A stretch of 43,751 nt of DNA from Fibrobacter sp. (GCA_012519985.1 JAAYPC010000045.1:1-43751); one strand, 5' to 3'. Positions 9,074-17,863 are shown, counted from the stretch's first letter. The notes: generated by a model not told the origin, from the letters alone. Numbers and translations are program-made.

Positions 9074-10807
9074 ATGAAAAAGGCTTTAATCATTATCAGT
9101 ATCTTGGTTCTGGCTGCCGGAGGTGGCCTGGTATATTATTTCTTTTTCAGTAAGAACCTCAGCGACCAGATTGTTTTGCCTTACATTGCACACCAGAAAC
9201 CCAGGGTCGATCCCCACGTGCCCAGCGCAGTCCCTGTTGCCGATAAACTCGATGAGGTCCTCTTTGATGGTTTGTTTAACATCTCTGCCAACAGAAGTGG
9301 CACAGTGTATGAAGACGGCCTGGGAGAATTTGTCTCCATTGACCAGAAAAACAATGTCACCATCCGGCTCAAACCTCGTAAAAAATGGCACAACAGCTAT
9401 TCTGTAACAATGGACAAGAAGAACATTTCCATATCAGAAAAAGAGGGAATCAATTTTACTGCCAAGGATCTGAAATTTACTCTTAACCGAATTAAAAAAC
9501 TGGGCAGCATCTCCCCTGATTACATTCTCGTTTCTCAGGCAGTCCCGTCATTCGATTTTCAGGGACCCAATGACGACGGCGAAATAGTCTTCCAGTTGAA
9601 AAGCGACCGTATCTGGACAGAAAGCGACATCAAAGAGGTATTCTCATTTAAAATCCTGCCCTTTGATTCCGAATTGGATGCTCCTTTTTATAACAATGGT
9701 ACCGGTCCCTATCTGCAGGCTGGTGAAATTGAAGACAAAATTCATTTTCACAAATCTCCCGATTATAACGCGGTTGTCAACAATGTGGTTCTAAAACCCT
9801 ACATTGATAACAGTACCTATTCCACAGAACTTAAAAACCGTAACATAAATGTTTTACTAAGCACCCCATTCGGAGCAATCTCCCCTATTCTTGGAAAAAC
9901 AGAAAAATATTTCTACAAATCAAGCATTAGTACTTGCTTCTTCGCTCTTTTCTTCAATGTTGAGCGTCTCGACCTCGATCAGCGTAAAGCATTGCGCAAA
10001 ATGATCGATAACAAAAAAATTCTCAACCGTTTTTTCCGGATCGGAACCGAACAGCAACGCCATATCGCCAACTACCGGGGAGAGAACAACAATTACGAGG
10101 AATACCTCAATTACAGTGTTTTCCCCACTACTTCATACTATGTGGAAGACTCTGTGGTCATACCTGCAACCGAACTCGATGGTCCCGATCCATCTGTTCT
10201 TCCTGACACCGTGCAAATTCAGACATGCCTCACCCATGACTACCGGGAAGAACTGGCAGAACTGGTTGAGATCTTGAACGATCCATCACTCTTTGGAGGA
10301 AAGATCAAAGTAAATGTGGTTCCCAACGCAGAAATCCGGAAGGGTAATTATGATGCAGTACTGGTTGCAGTAAGCGGATACAGAAGCAACTTCCTGTTTG
10401 ACATGTATAACATTTTCCTCCGTCAGCCGGACTTCGAAACCTACAGGGTAAATCTGCATACCGCAATAGACAAAAAAGGGAAACAGGTTATTCTGGATCA
10501 GTCTTTTGAAGCAGACAAGAACTTCTTTCGCATCGATCTTGGCACCGATTCCCCGGAACGGGGTCAGTTTACCGAACTGTTGAAAAAAATCTATGGATTT
10601 ATGGCTACTCATGAAATCGGAGATAAACAGTATTTTGCCCGGGATATCGATCAACTGGAGCACGAACTTGCCCTGGGTAGCTGGCTTTTTTCTCTGCCTT
10701 CACTGGCCTATTTCAGTACTCAGTTTGATTCCAATACCATCGATCTCTATGGTACAGCTTCTCAGCTTTCTACAATTGAGAAGTGGCAGGAAGCCAGGAA
10801 AAAATAA
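9074..10807 (+). CDS. Divergent family-5 extracellular solute-binding protein (Dpp/Opp type)
   Basis: 577 residues. One N-terminal hydrophobic segment (about 4-26) without a lipobox suggests a membrane-tethered rather than lipidated protein. The pattern of SBP_bac_5 is visible: VADKLDEVLFDGLF near the N-terminus, a LKPRKKWHNS segment followed by FTAKDLKFTLNRIK, GTGPYLQAGE, and DLDQRKALRKMIDNKKILNR in the second lobe. These correspond to the canonical features of peptide/nickel-binding proteins. AAGGAG lies at good distance before the ATG. The ligand cannot be predicted. A strong hairpin separates it from the next gene. Confidence 0.82.
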   Translation: MKKALIIISILVLAAGGGLVYYFFFSKNLSDQIVLPYIAHQKPRVDPHVPSAVPVADKLDEVLFDGLFNISANRSGTVYEDGLGEFVSIDQKNNVTIRLKPRKKWHNSYSVTMDKKNISISEKEGINFTAKDLKFTLNRIKKLGSISPDYILVSQAVPSFDFQGPNDDGEIVFQLKSDRIWTESDIKEVFSFKILPFDSELDAPFYNNGTGPYLQAGEIEDKIHFHKSPDYNAVVNNVVLKPYIDNSTYSTELKNRNINVLLSTPFGAISPILGKTEKYFYKSSISTCFFALFFNVERLDLDQRKALRKMIDNKKILNRFFRIGTEQQRHIANYRGENNNYEEYLNYSVFPTTSYYVEDSVVIPATELDGPDPSVLPDTVQIQTCLTHDYREELAELVEILNDPSLFGGKIKVNVVPNAEIRKGNYDAVLVAVSGYRSNFLFDMYNIFLRQPDFETYRVNLHTAIDKKGKQVILDQSFEADKNFFRIDLGTDSPERGQFTELLKKIYGFMATHEIGDKQYFARDIDQLEHELALGSWLFSLPSLAYFSTQFDSNTIDLYGTASQLSTIEKWQEARKK

Positions 10808-10818
10808 TTTGCATTTTC

Positions 10819-10844
10819 AGCATGTCCTTCAATAAGGACATGCT
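10819..10844 (+). promoter_or_regulatory. Strong intercistronic hairpin
   Basis: Perfect 11-bp arms AGCATGTCCTT (10819-10829) and AAGGACATGCT (10834-10844) with the tetraloop CAAT. The first long T-run is about 12 bases away, so it is not a classic terminator. Its place right after a binding-protein gene suggests mRNA stabilisation or partial termination, which would give more binding protein than permease. The function is inferred. Confidence 0.6.
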
Positions 10845-10881
10845 ATGAATTTCTGGTTTTTCCCCATAGAATTGTTTTATT

Positions 10882-11736
10882 ATGAAAAAATTATATGCGA
10901 TTCTGTTCTGCATCATTCTTCCGGCTGTCTTGTCAGGAACCGAAAAAAAAGGTGATTTTCTGATCATTTCTGACCCTTCAAAGCTTTCTATCTTCAATCA
11001 ATTCGAACAGATCCTGACAGAAACTGACTTAAATAACATTCCCTCTTACACACCGTTTCTGATTGTTAATCGCAAAGAAACTTTGGGTGATCAGATCACC
11101 GAAGCTATTCGCTGCCAATATAAGGGACAGACCTGTTTCCTGCTTCTCGATGAGAAAGGCAATTTAAAGGGCTTATCCTCTCAACATTATCACAATATTT
11201 TTAAAAGCTGCCTGATAATCGGCGACACAGTCTCACTTAACCAGTCCACAAATGTATACCAGAAATACCCTTCCAGTGGCCCGGTTACCAAATGCAGTGC
11301 AGGTCAGACTGTCTCACGCATTTTCCGGTATTCCAGTTCTTACTATGTTTTTATTCCGGATAAAAAGGTATACGGATGGATAAACGGCGGTCCCTCAATA
11401 TTTAAAACATCCGCTAAAAATTTGGTCAAATCCAGAACATTCAGTGTTAATGATATTTATGAAGTGGTAGAAAACCGGCTTAAAGCTGTAAATGAAACCT
11501 ATAACCAGTATTTTGAGTTCTTTAACGATATAACTCATCAGGACAAATCGGTTCCACAGTGGAAATTGCGCAATGATGGCAAGCAACTGAAATGTACACT
11601 GAGCTCATCAGCACAGATCAGCGAACAACTGCAGAATAGTACCAGGTATGTTCTGCAGGACATCGAACAAATATTACTGGGTAAACCTTTCAATATCCAG
11701 TACAATTCAGGAGAGATTACCATCAGTCCACGATAA
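10882..11736 (+). CDS. Secreted protein with SH3-like domain, ABC operon
   Basis: 284 residues with a Sec signal peptide (about 1-18, ending VLSGT). Residues near 125-172 (KYPSSGPVTKCSAGQTVSRIF followed by YYVFIPDKKVYGWINGG) look like a bacterial SH3 domain, often a peptidoglycan or protein-interaction module. The rest is not recognised. It is third in the operon, 19 bp before the DppB-like gene. It could be a periplasmic partner of the transporter; this is inference from gene order. The Shine-Dalgarno sequence is weak. Confidence 0.7.
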   Translation: MKKLYAILFCIILPAVLSGTEKKGDFLIISDPSKLSIFNQFEQILTETDLNNIPSYTPFLIVNRKETLGDQITEAIRCQYKGQTCFLLLDEKGNLKGLSSQHYHNIFKSCLIIGDTVSLNQSTNVYQKYPSSGPVTKCSAGQTVSRIFRYSSSYYVFIPDKKVYGWINGGPSIFKTSAKNLVKSRTFSVNDIYEVVENRLKAVNETYNQYFEFFNDITHQDKSVPQWKLRNDGKQLKCTLSSSAQISEQLQNSTRYVLQDIEQILLGKPFNIQYNSGEITISPR

Positions 11737-11754
11737 CTGGATTCTGAAATCACT

Positions 11755-12846
11755 ATGAAAAATAAAATTATTGAACATATTTCAGGGATTATCTTTGTTA
11801 CATTACTGCTTTTTGGCTTTCTTTCTTTTTATAATACATCAAGAGCGAGGGAGCAGGAACGGCAAAGCTCCAGCATCCGCCAGTTCATCGAAGTCCCCAT
11901 CTCAAATATCAATGATCCCTTTCAACGGGCTCTTCTCAAGGATGTGATGAATGTCTTTTATCCGGATCAGGCTGATAAAAACAATCAGATCATCAATGAA
12001 CTGCTTAGCACAAAAGAAAATGAATTCAATAAAAAACTTCAAAAATCCCATCTGGAAGAGCATCTTTCGATCAGCAAACTGCAGGACCTCCTTTGGATGT
12101 TAGTCAAATTTCTTTTTACTTATATAATTGTGATGCTTCTGACCTGGTATGGAGTACAGACAATAGCAGTGTGGCGTTTTATTTCAAAAAAGCAGGCATT
12201 AGAAAGAAAACTTCAGCTTGCTTTCAAAAAAGAGAAATTGAGTTTTGGGAAAAAGACAGGCTCAATTTTTAACTCCATATTCAAGAGTATAGTTTATTTT
12301 ATTCTTTTCTCGCCAGCCTATGTCATAGCCTATTCGATCAGAACGGAATTCAACACCGATTCACTTTTTTTCATGATTATTCTGGGCGTTATATCTAATG
12401 GTCTTTTAATCATGTATTCCAATAAGTTTTACGCTTTTTTAATATCAGAAAGCAGGAAAGGTTATCTGGATACTGCTCTGGTGAAAAACCTTAATTCTTC
12501 CTATCTTTATAACAGCACCAGCGGAATACCCTACAGTTCCATATTTAAATTTCGCAAAAACTTCAAAGGTCATGTATTTCAGCATATTTTCCAGAATGCC
12601 CGTTTTCAGTATCTATCAACTATAAAGGAACAGGCATGTTTCCTTATTACCGGATTAATAATAATTGAGATGGCACTCAACATTCACGGTTATCTTAACT
12701 ACGAAATGCTTCGCCAGATGCTTTATAAGAATTATGATGTGGTGATAGTAATAATTCTTTCTATTTTTTACACTGTTAAGATTACTGAAATGCTGACCGA
12801 TTTTCTTGTGTACAGGGAATCTTTGAAATATGAGAACAGATCGTAA
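11755..12846 (+). CDS. Divergent DppB-like ABC permease
   Basis: 363 residues with about six hydrophobic segments: one near the N-terminus, a periplasmic stretch of about 80 residues, then segments near 115, 175, 205, 295 and 330. The layout matches DppB/OppB, and the end (LIIIEMALNIHGYL..MLRQMLYKNYDVVIVIILS) aligns in pattern with the DppB tail around EXIFSIPGLG and YPVVQGVV. The classical EAA loop is strongly degraded. It overlaps the next gene by 17 bp, so the two are probably translated together. The permease call rests on topology, tail pattern and neighbours, not on clear motif identity. Confidence 0.6.
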   Translation: MKNKIIEHISGIIFVTLLLFGFLSFYNTSRAREQERQSSSIRQFIEVPISNINDPFQRALLKDVMNVFYPDQADKNNQIINELLSTKENEFNKKLQKSHLEEHLSISKLQDLLWMLVKFLFTYIIVMLLTWYGVQTIAVWRFISKKQALERKLQLAFKKEKLSFGKKTGSIFNSIFKSIVYFILFSPAYVIAYSIRTEFNTDSLFFMIILGVISNGLLIMYSNKFYAFLISESRKGYLDTALVKNLNSSYLYNSTSGIPYSSIFKFRKNFKGHVFQHIFQNARFQYLSTIKEQACFLITGLIIIEMALNIHGYLNYEMLRQMLYKNYDVVIVIILSIFYTVKITEMLTDFLVYRESLKYENRS

Positions 12847-13708
12847 AAACACTTTTCTTCAGTCATTTCTTAGTTCCAAAGATCAGCTATGGACTGTAAT
12901 ATGGATTATCACCATAGCTATTGTTGGGATCTGGGATCTGCTTTTTCTTAACCGTCCAGCATTAGAGAAAGTGATTACCGGTTTTATAAATACTTTCAGC
13001 ATATCCCTTCTGGTGGTTTGTTTCACATTGGTTCTATCCTGGCTTATAACCCTGGGATTCCATTTTTTCGAGCAGAAACACAATCATGCAGGATATGTCG
13101 CTTTAACTTTTTTTCTTAATCTCCTGCGCTCAATTCCCCAGATAGTAGGCATCCTGTTCGGATATGTGGGAATCGCCGCTCTGGTAGACAAAGGCATATT
13201 GACCGGAAATCTTGCAGTTTTTCCTTGTCTGGCTTTCTGTATGAGTCTTTTTATAATTGCAGAAGTGGTTGATTTGATGAGAGAGAGAATCGAACATTTC
13301 AAAAAGCTGGACTTTTATAGTGCAATGCGGGTATGCGGTATCTCCGAAAGCAGAATCGTTAATTTCGATATACTCTGGAAAAACAGCCGCTTACATATTT
13401 TTAACAAACTGATAGCTGTATTTGGAAGTGCAGTGTTTCTGCAGTGCAGCGTTGATTTTATTATTTCTGTAGGCTTGTCTACCGATATAAACCCGGTAAG
13501 TCTTCCGGTTACTCTCGGAAGCCTCCTGGCCAAAATCGACAGCAAACAGGACATCCTGGCTATTGGAAATACCCTTTTTAATCCGAGCTATCTGCCTAAT
13601 CTGCTTTTCCAGCATTTGCAAGGTATCACGGTCGCATTTCTTATCGTTTTTTCTCTTTTCTGTATCAACAATATCTCAAATGGCTACGCGGAAAGACACC
13701 GGTTATGA
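12830..13708 (+). CDS. DppC-like ABC transporter permease
   Basis: 292 residues with about six membrane segments. The BPD_transp_1 core is visible: SIPQIVGILFGYVGIAAL and an EAA-like loop AMRVCGISESRIVNFDILWKN, followed by a segment with LQCSVDFIISVGL, the position where DppC has its SFLGLG motif. It overlaps the previous gene by 17 bp and the ATPase gene by 4 bp (ATGA), typical of tightly coupled subunits. It should form the inner-membrane channel with the preceding protein and carry a solute delivered by the binding protein. Confidence 0.75.
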   Translation: MRTDRKNTFLQSFLSSKDQLWTVIWIITIAIVGIWDLLFLNRPALEKVITGFINTFSISLLVVCFTLVLSWLITLGFHFFEQKHNHAGYVALTFFLNLLRSIPQIVGILFGYVGIAALVDKGILTGNLAVFPCLAFCMSLFIIAEVVDLMRERIEHFKKLDFYSAMRVCGISESRIVNFDILWKNSRLHIFNKLIAVFGSAVFLQCSVDFIISVGLSTDINPVSLPVTLGSLLAKIDSKQDILAIGNTLFNPSYLPNLLFQHLQGITVAFLIVFSLFCINNISNGYAERHRL

Positions 13709-15201
13709 ATACACGTCAATTTTCAATCCGGGTTCAGTCCGGTAATCGCTGTCTGGTAAATGCTGAAAACTTTCCGGTCTATCAAAACGAAATAACATTT
13801 CTTTTTGGTGAATCCGGTATTGGAAAATCGATAATCACAAAAGGATTATACGGGCTGCTGGATCCTGAAGATCTCACAGTCACTATAAATAATAAACCCT
13901 ATGGCTATCATCTTAACGACAACTGGACTAAACAGATCAGAAGAAACGGTTTCTTTGTTTTCCAGGAGCCATCCTCACACCTCAATCCCCTTCTGACCAT
14001 CAGGGAACAGCTCAATGAAGGCTCTCTCTGTGATCATGAGGATAAGGAAATACTGAGATATCTGTGGCAAACCAACGATGATCCATCAATCAGAAAGATA
14101 ATCGACATCTTTCCCAAACCCTATCGGCCCAGCGGTGGAGAAAAACAGAGAATCCTTTTGGCTATGGCCTTCAAAAGAATAAATGCTTTCATTGAGAACC
14201 CATCCGATGAACAGACTGCATTTGTTTTTGATGAACCCACCGGAAGTCTGGACAATAATTACCGCAACCGGTTTCTGGAACTGCTGTTTGCCAAATACAG
14301 CGCACACCCTTTTACCGCCATAATCATTACCCATGATTATTCTATTATTAGTGAGATTTACAACAGACATCGCCATCTTGTTAAAAATATCCATTTCAAG
14401 GAACTTTCCCGTACAACAGAACCAGATGTGGATGTCCAGGATTTCTCACCACAGCAATACCTTAGCTGGCTTCAAACCGGTCACAGCCAATACAAGGAAA
14501 ACTTTGCCAAAGAAACGACGCTGGAATTCTCATCCAGGTTTTCCATCTTCAATCGCAATCTTTGCATCTATAAAGATGAATTACGGCAGCACCCTTCCTC
14601 ACTGGTGATTAACAAAGGTGATATGGTGTATCTGAAGGCTCCCAGCGGTGTAGGAAAAACCACTCTGGCGAAAATCGTCATGGGTCTTTACCATGCAGAT
14701 TCCTTTAAAATGAGACTTGCAGGAGTAACCGCTAACGAAAAGAGCCCTGAAACCCTCTGGCAGAAAAAGATCTGGGGTAAAAAAGCCGGAATGGTATTTC
14801 AGCATGCCGACGAATCACTGAATATGCAGGCAACGGTTCTGGAAACATTTAAAGGTTTACCTTTAAAATCGAAACTCAACACTGAAAAGCTCAAGAAATA
14901 TCTTCAGGACCTCTTCGATCCCTCTACCCTGACAGATCAGTTCCTTCACAAAAAAGTGGCTTTTCTCAGTGGTGGTCAGAAACAGCGCCTTAACCTGCTG
15001 CGAACGTTGATACAGGCACCCAATTTGATTGTGCTTGATGAACCACTTAATGGTCTGGATTTTAACAGTGTAAAGAGGGTTCTGGAGCTTTTAAATCAGA
15101 AACGTTCACAGGGGACATCCATGCTGATGATCTCTCACAACGAGGAAATTTTCGAGCATTTCGTAGCAAAAGAAAATATCTATTACTTGTCTGAGATATA
15201 G
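13705..15201 (+). CDS. Double ABC ATPase (DppD-DppF-type fusion)
   Basis: 498 residues with two ABC domains in one chain. First half: Walker A GESGIGKS at 35-42, Q-loop FQEPSSHLNP, signature PSGGEKQR near 142-149, Walker B FVFDEP near 173-178, H-loop ITHD. Second half: APSGVGKTT, Q-loop FQHADESLNM, LSGGQKQR, LIVLDEP and SHNE. The order and the FQEP..LNP loops are those of oligopeptide-importer ATPases, normally two proteins. It powers import (or a signalling equivalent) for the two permeases. The GTG/ATG choice is fixed by the ATGA overlap. It ends the operon; no terminator was seen. Confidence 0.9.
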   Translation: MNTRQFSIRVQSGNRCLVNAENFPVYQNEITFLFGESGIGKSIITKGLYGLLDPEDLTVTINNKPYGYHLNDNWTKQIRRNGFFVFQEPSSHLNPLLTIREQLNEGSLCDHEDKEILRYLWQTNDDPSIRKIIDIFPKPYRPSGGEKQRILLAMAFKRINAFIENPSDEQTAFVFDEPTGSLDNNYRNRFLELLFAKYSAHPFTAIIITHDYSIISEIYNRHRHLVKNIHFKELSRTTEPDVDVQDFSPQQYLSWLQTGHSQYKENFAKETTLEFSSRFSIFNRNLCIYKDELRQHPSSLVINKGDMVYLKAPSGVGKTTLAKIVMGLYHADSFKMRLAGVTANEKSPETLWQKKIWGKKAGMVFQHADESLNMQATVLETFKGLPLKSKLNTEKLKKYLQDLFDPSTLTDQFLHKKVAFLSGGQKQRLNLLRTLIQAPNLIVLDEPLNGLDFNSVKRVLELLNQKRSQGTSMLMISHNEEIFEHFVAKENIYYLSEI

Positions 15202-15461
15202 TTGAATAAGTGTCCAGCCTGGTAGTATTTGGTCTTTTATATTTGTCAGGTAGAATGTACCGGTTATCTACCATAACCCTGTGGGAAACCTTAGAAGCAG
15301 ATTTCTCACCCAGACCTGCAATCCTCCCTATCACCCTATCCAGCAATAGAATCTTACGATTTCCACCCATTCCTTTTTAATTTCATCGTCCAAAAAAACT
15401 GCATTCCATAAAAAGTCACGTTTTTCTTATCTGTTTTTAACCTTGAATGCCATAATAATAG
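15202..15461. other. Intergenic stretch before the 21-bp array
   Basis: No gene is supportable. A minus-strand frame through 15205-15370 has a protein-like patch (NRKILLLDRVIGRIAGLG) but no recognised family and no start signal; it could be a decayed gene or chance. Confidence 0.35.
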
Positions 15462-15713
15462 TCGGGCAACCCAGATTCGCTTTCGGGCAACTTAGATTCA
15501 TCTTCGGGCAACCCAGATTCATTGTAGGGCATATTAAATTCACTGTCTGGCAACCTATATTCACTGTAGGGCAGCTTAAATTCACTATCTGGCAACTCAG
15601 ATTCACCTTCGGGCAACTTAGATTGATGCTCTTATGGTTAAAAAGATGATTCATTTGGCTAAAAAGATGACTCATTGAGGTAAAAAGACGATTTCTTGGC
15701 CTTAAACACACAT
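15462..15713. repeat. Tandem array of twelve 21-bp units in two sequence classes
   Basis: Units start at 15462 and every 21 bases after. The first eight share TCGGGCAAC near their start and AGATTCA near their end (variants TAGGGCA and TCTGGCA). The last four keep exact 21-bp phase but have a different core, GGTTAAAAAGATGAT and close variants. As 21 is a multiple of 3, the minus strand stays open and reads as heptads such as VNLSCPT, but only with a TTG start and no ribosome-binding site. A second array with the same period lies at 43640-43751. Confidence 0.85.
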
Positions 15714-15891
15714 TTTGGCGGCTTCGCAAATAAATTGTGAAAGATTAGAATTCAGCAATTACGTTTAAAGTGCGCTGATAAACATTGTATTATGAGGAAA
15801 AACTTCAGCCAAAAAGAGTTTCTCCTTGCCAGTTAAAAGAGTGCGGTACAAAACTTGCCCATAAATTTTCCGTAATGTAGTTTTTTCATTT

Positions 15892-15960
15892 CCGCATAAC
15901 TGACGCAGTTGAGGAGCACCTCAGGGGAGTGCGGGATTGGTTTTGCCGCGCGTCTGGGCA
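15892..15960 (+). promoter_or_regulatory. ZTP (pfl) riboswitch upstream of glyA
   Basis: The RNA fits the pfl/ZTP pattern. P1 is CCGCA (15892-15896) with TGCGG (15930-15934); the P1-P2 internal loop carries AACTGACGC; P2 is TGAGG (15910-15914) with CCTCA (15919-15923) around AGCA; the conserved GGGGAG follows at 15924-15929. After a short linker comes the signature GCCGCGCGTCTGGGCA (15945-15960), which forms P3 and the pseudoknot. It senses ZTP/AICAR ribonucleotides, which build up when 10-formyl-tetrahydrofolate is short, and typically turns on one-carbon genes. It ends 31 bases before the glyA start. Confidence 0.88.
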
Positions 15961-15991
15961 TCGGTAATTTTTTAACTCAAAGGAGTCGCCC

Positions 15992-17233
15992 ATGAACGTG
16001 TTAGAAAAAAATGATCCTGAGATTTTTCAACTCATTAAATCCGAAGAATCATATCAAAAATCCACCATTCGACTAATTGCCAGCGAAAACTATACTTCTA
16101 AAGCAGTTCTGGAAGCCTGCGGTACAGTTTTTCAAAATAAATACTCTGAAGGATATCCGGGAGCACGCTACTACCAGGGACAGGTCAACTGCGACGGTCT
16201 GGAAAGAGTGGCTATTGCCAGAGCCAAAGCACTTTTTGGTGCTGAACATGCCAATGTCCAACCCTATTCTGGCTCCCCTGCAAACCTGGCAATCTATCTG
16301 GCTTTTGCCAAGCCAGGAGATACCGTCCTGGGGCTTAATCTCAGCCATGGCGGCCACCTTACACATGGCTCCAAAGCAAGCATCACCGGAAAATGGTTTA
16401 ACGCCGTGCATTACAGCCTCAATCCTAAAACCGGCCTGATCGATTATGATGAAATCCGCAGCCTGGCACTCCAGCACAAACCAAAACTGCTTATTGCCGG
16501 ACACTCCGCTTATCCCAGAATACTTGATTTTGCTAAATTCCGCTCGATTGCAGACGAATGCGGAGCTATACTTTTTGTAGATATGGCTCATTTCGCAGGC
16601 CTGGTAGCTGGTGGTGTTCATCCAAACCCTGTTCCCTATGCAGATGTTGTAACTACTACTACTCATAAGACATTACGAGGCCCCCGCGGTGCATTGATTC
16701 TTTGCAAAGAACAGCACGCTAAAGCTATCGACAAGGCGGTTTTCCCTGGACTGCAGGGTGGTCCCCACAATGCAACTACTGCAGGAATTGCTGTTGCCTT
16801 GGGAGAAGCTCTCAAACCTTCATTTAAAGACTATGCCCATAAGGTTGTAGAAAATGCCAAATGCCTGGCATCTGAGCTGGTTTCTCATGGCTTCAACCTT
16901 GTTTCCGGCGGCACCGATAACCACCTTATGTTAATTGACCTCTCAAATAAATCAGTTACCGGTAAGGTTGCCGCTGTAGCCCTGGAAAAAGCAGGAATCG
17001 TACTTAATTATAATACCGTACCTGGAGAAACCCGTAAAGCATCTGATCCTTCAGGCATCCGCCTGGGAACTCCTTCTGTAACAAGCCGTGGTTTTGGAAT
17101 TGCGGAAATGAAAAAAATCGCATTCTGGATGAACGAGGCAATCAATAATGTAAATGATGATGCCGTACTCTCAAAAATCGGATCTGAAGTTGCAGAACTT
17201 TGTAATGGATTTCCTGTTCCAGGTATCGAATAA
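15992..17233 (+). CDS. glyA: Serine hydroxymethyltransferase
   Basis: 413 residues, the usual bacterial length. It converts serine and tetrahydrofolate to glycine and 5,10-methylene-tetrahydrofolate with PLP in the cytoplasm. Visible motifs: LIASENYTS near the N-terminus, NKYSEGYPGARYYQG, the PLP segment VTTTTHKTLRGPRG with Lys226, and the C-terminal GIRLGTPSVTSRG. AAAGGAGT precedes the ATG. A ZTP riboswitch lies directly upstream, so expression is expected to rise with folate one-carbon shortage. An intrinsic terminator follows 15 bp after the stop, so it is probably a single-gene unit. Confidence 0.98.
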   Translation: MNVLEKNDPEIFQLIKSEESYQKSTIRLIASENYTSKAVLEACGTVFQNKYSEGYPGARYYQGQVNCDGLERVAIARAKALFGAEHANVQPYSGSPANLAIYLAFAKPGDTVLGLNLSHGGHLTHGSKASITGKWFNAVHYSLNPKTGLIDYDEIRSLALQHKPKLLIAGHSAYPRILDFAKFRSIADECGAILFVDMAHFAGLVAGGVHPNPVPYADVVTTTTHKTLRGPRGALILCKEQHAKAIDKAVFPGLQGGPHNATTAGIAVALGEALKPSFKDYAHKVVENAKCLASELVSHGFNLVSGGTDNHLMLIDLSNKSVTGKVAAVALEKAGIVLNYNTVPGETRKASDPSGIRLGTPSVTSRGFGIAEMKKIAFWMNEAINNVNDDAVLSKIGSEVAELCNGFPVPGIE

Positions 17234-17247
17234 TCTGAACTTTTTTC

Positions 17248-17284
17248 GCGCATAACAGTTATTCTGTTATGCGCATTATTTTTT
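17248..17284 (+). terminator. Intrinsic terminator after glyA
   Basis: Perfect 11-bp stem GCGCATAACAG (17248-17258) / CTGTTATGCGC (17264-17274) with loop TTATT, followed by ATTATTTTTT. Confidence 0.92.
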
Positions 17285-17328
17285 CTATCGCATCACCCCC
17301 ATTAACTCATCCGCCCAATCACTGAAAA

Positions 17329-17856
17329 ATGGAAAAATTGAAAATCGGTATCAGTTCCTGTCTTTTGGGAAACAAGGTCAGATACGATGGCAACCACAAG
17401 TTTGATCATTTTATTACTGAGACTTTGGGCAGGATCTTTCAGTATGTACCTTTTTGCCCGGAAGTGGGAAGTGGTTTGCCTATTCCCAGAGAAACAATGC
17501 ATCTTGTTGGCGATCCATCCTTCCCTCACCTGTTAACCACCAGGACTCAGATTGACCTTACAGAGCGTTTGATCAGATATACTGAAACCACATTAAATTC
17601 CATCTCTTCAGAAAACCTCAGCGGTTTCATCTTTAAATCAAAATCTCCCAGTTGCGGTCTGTTTGATACATTGGTGATTACCACTCCAAATGACGGTACG
17701 GTTAAAAGAGGCACTGGTCTTTTTGCAGCAGCATTCACAAAAAAGTTTCCGTTTATACCAGTAACCGATGAGAAACAGCTTCAGGATTTGCCGCTACGGG
17801 AAAAATTCATCGAGCAGGTATTTGCTTTTTCCAAATGCCAGGACCTGAAGCAGTGA
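17329..17856 (+). CDS. DUF523 family protein, TudS-like
   Basis: 175 residues covering the whole DUF523 domain. The three conserved cysteines of the family are seen in ISSCLLGNKVRYDG, FCPEVGSGLPIPR and KSKSPSCGL. In the characterised member TudS these residues hold a 4Fe-4S cluster that removes sulfur from 2-thiouracil. Here the same chemistry on a thiolated pyrimidine or another small thio compound is plausible but not shown. It lies after the glyA terminator and converges with the DsbA-like gene, whose stop is only 7 bp away. The ATG has no strong Shine-Dalgarno sequence. Confidence 0.85.
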   Translation: MEKLKIGISSCLLGNKVRYDGNHKFDHFITETLGRIFQYVPFCPEVGSGLPIPRETMHLVGDPSFPHLLTTRTQIDLTERLIRYTETTLNSISSENLSGFIFKSKSPSCGLFDTLVITTPNDGTVKRGTGLFAAAFTKKFPFIPVTDEKQLQDLPLREKFIEQVFAFSKCQDLKQ

Positions 17857-17863
17857 AAACCAT

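Noticed and set aside
15205-15370. Possible decayed gene on the minus strand (NRKILLLDRVIGRIAGLG)
   Set aside because: No family recognised, and it overlaps the end of the ABC ATPase gene; cannot be separated from chance.
15462-15713. CRISPR array
   Set aside because: Units are contiguous 21-mers with no spacers, and no cas genes are in the window.
15427-15729. 100-codon minus-strand frame through the 21-bp array with cysteine-rich heptads
   Set aside because: Openness follows from the period being a multiple of 3. It needs a TTG start, has no ribosome-binding site and covers two unrelated unit classes. Kept as a repeat.
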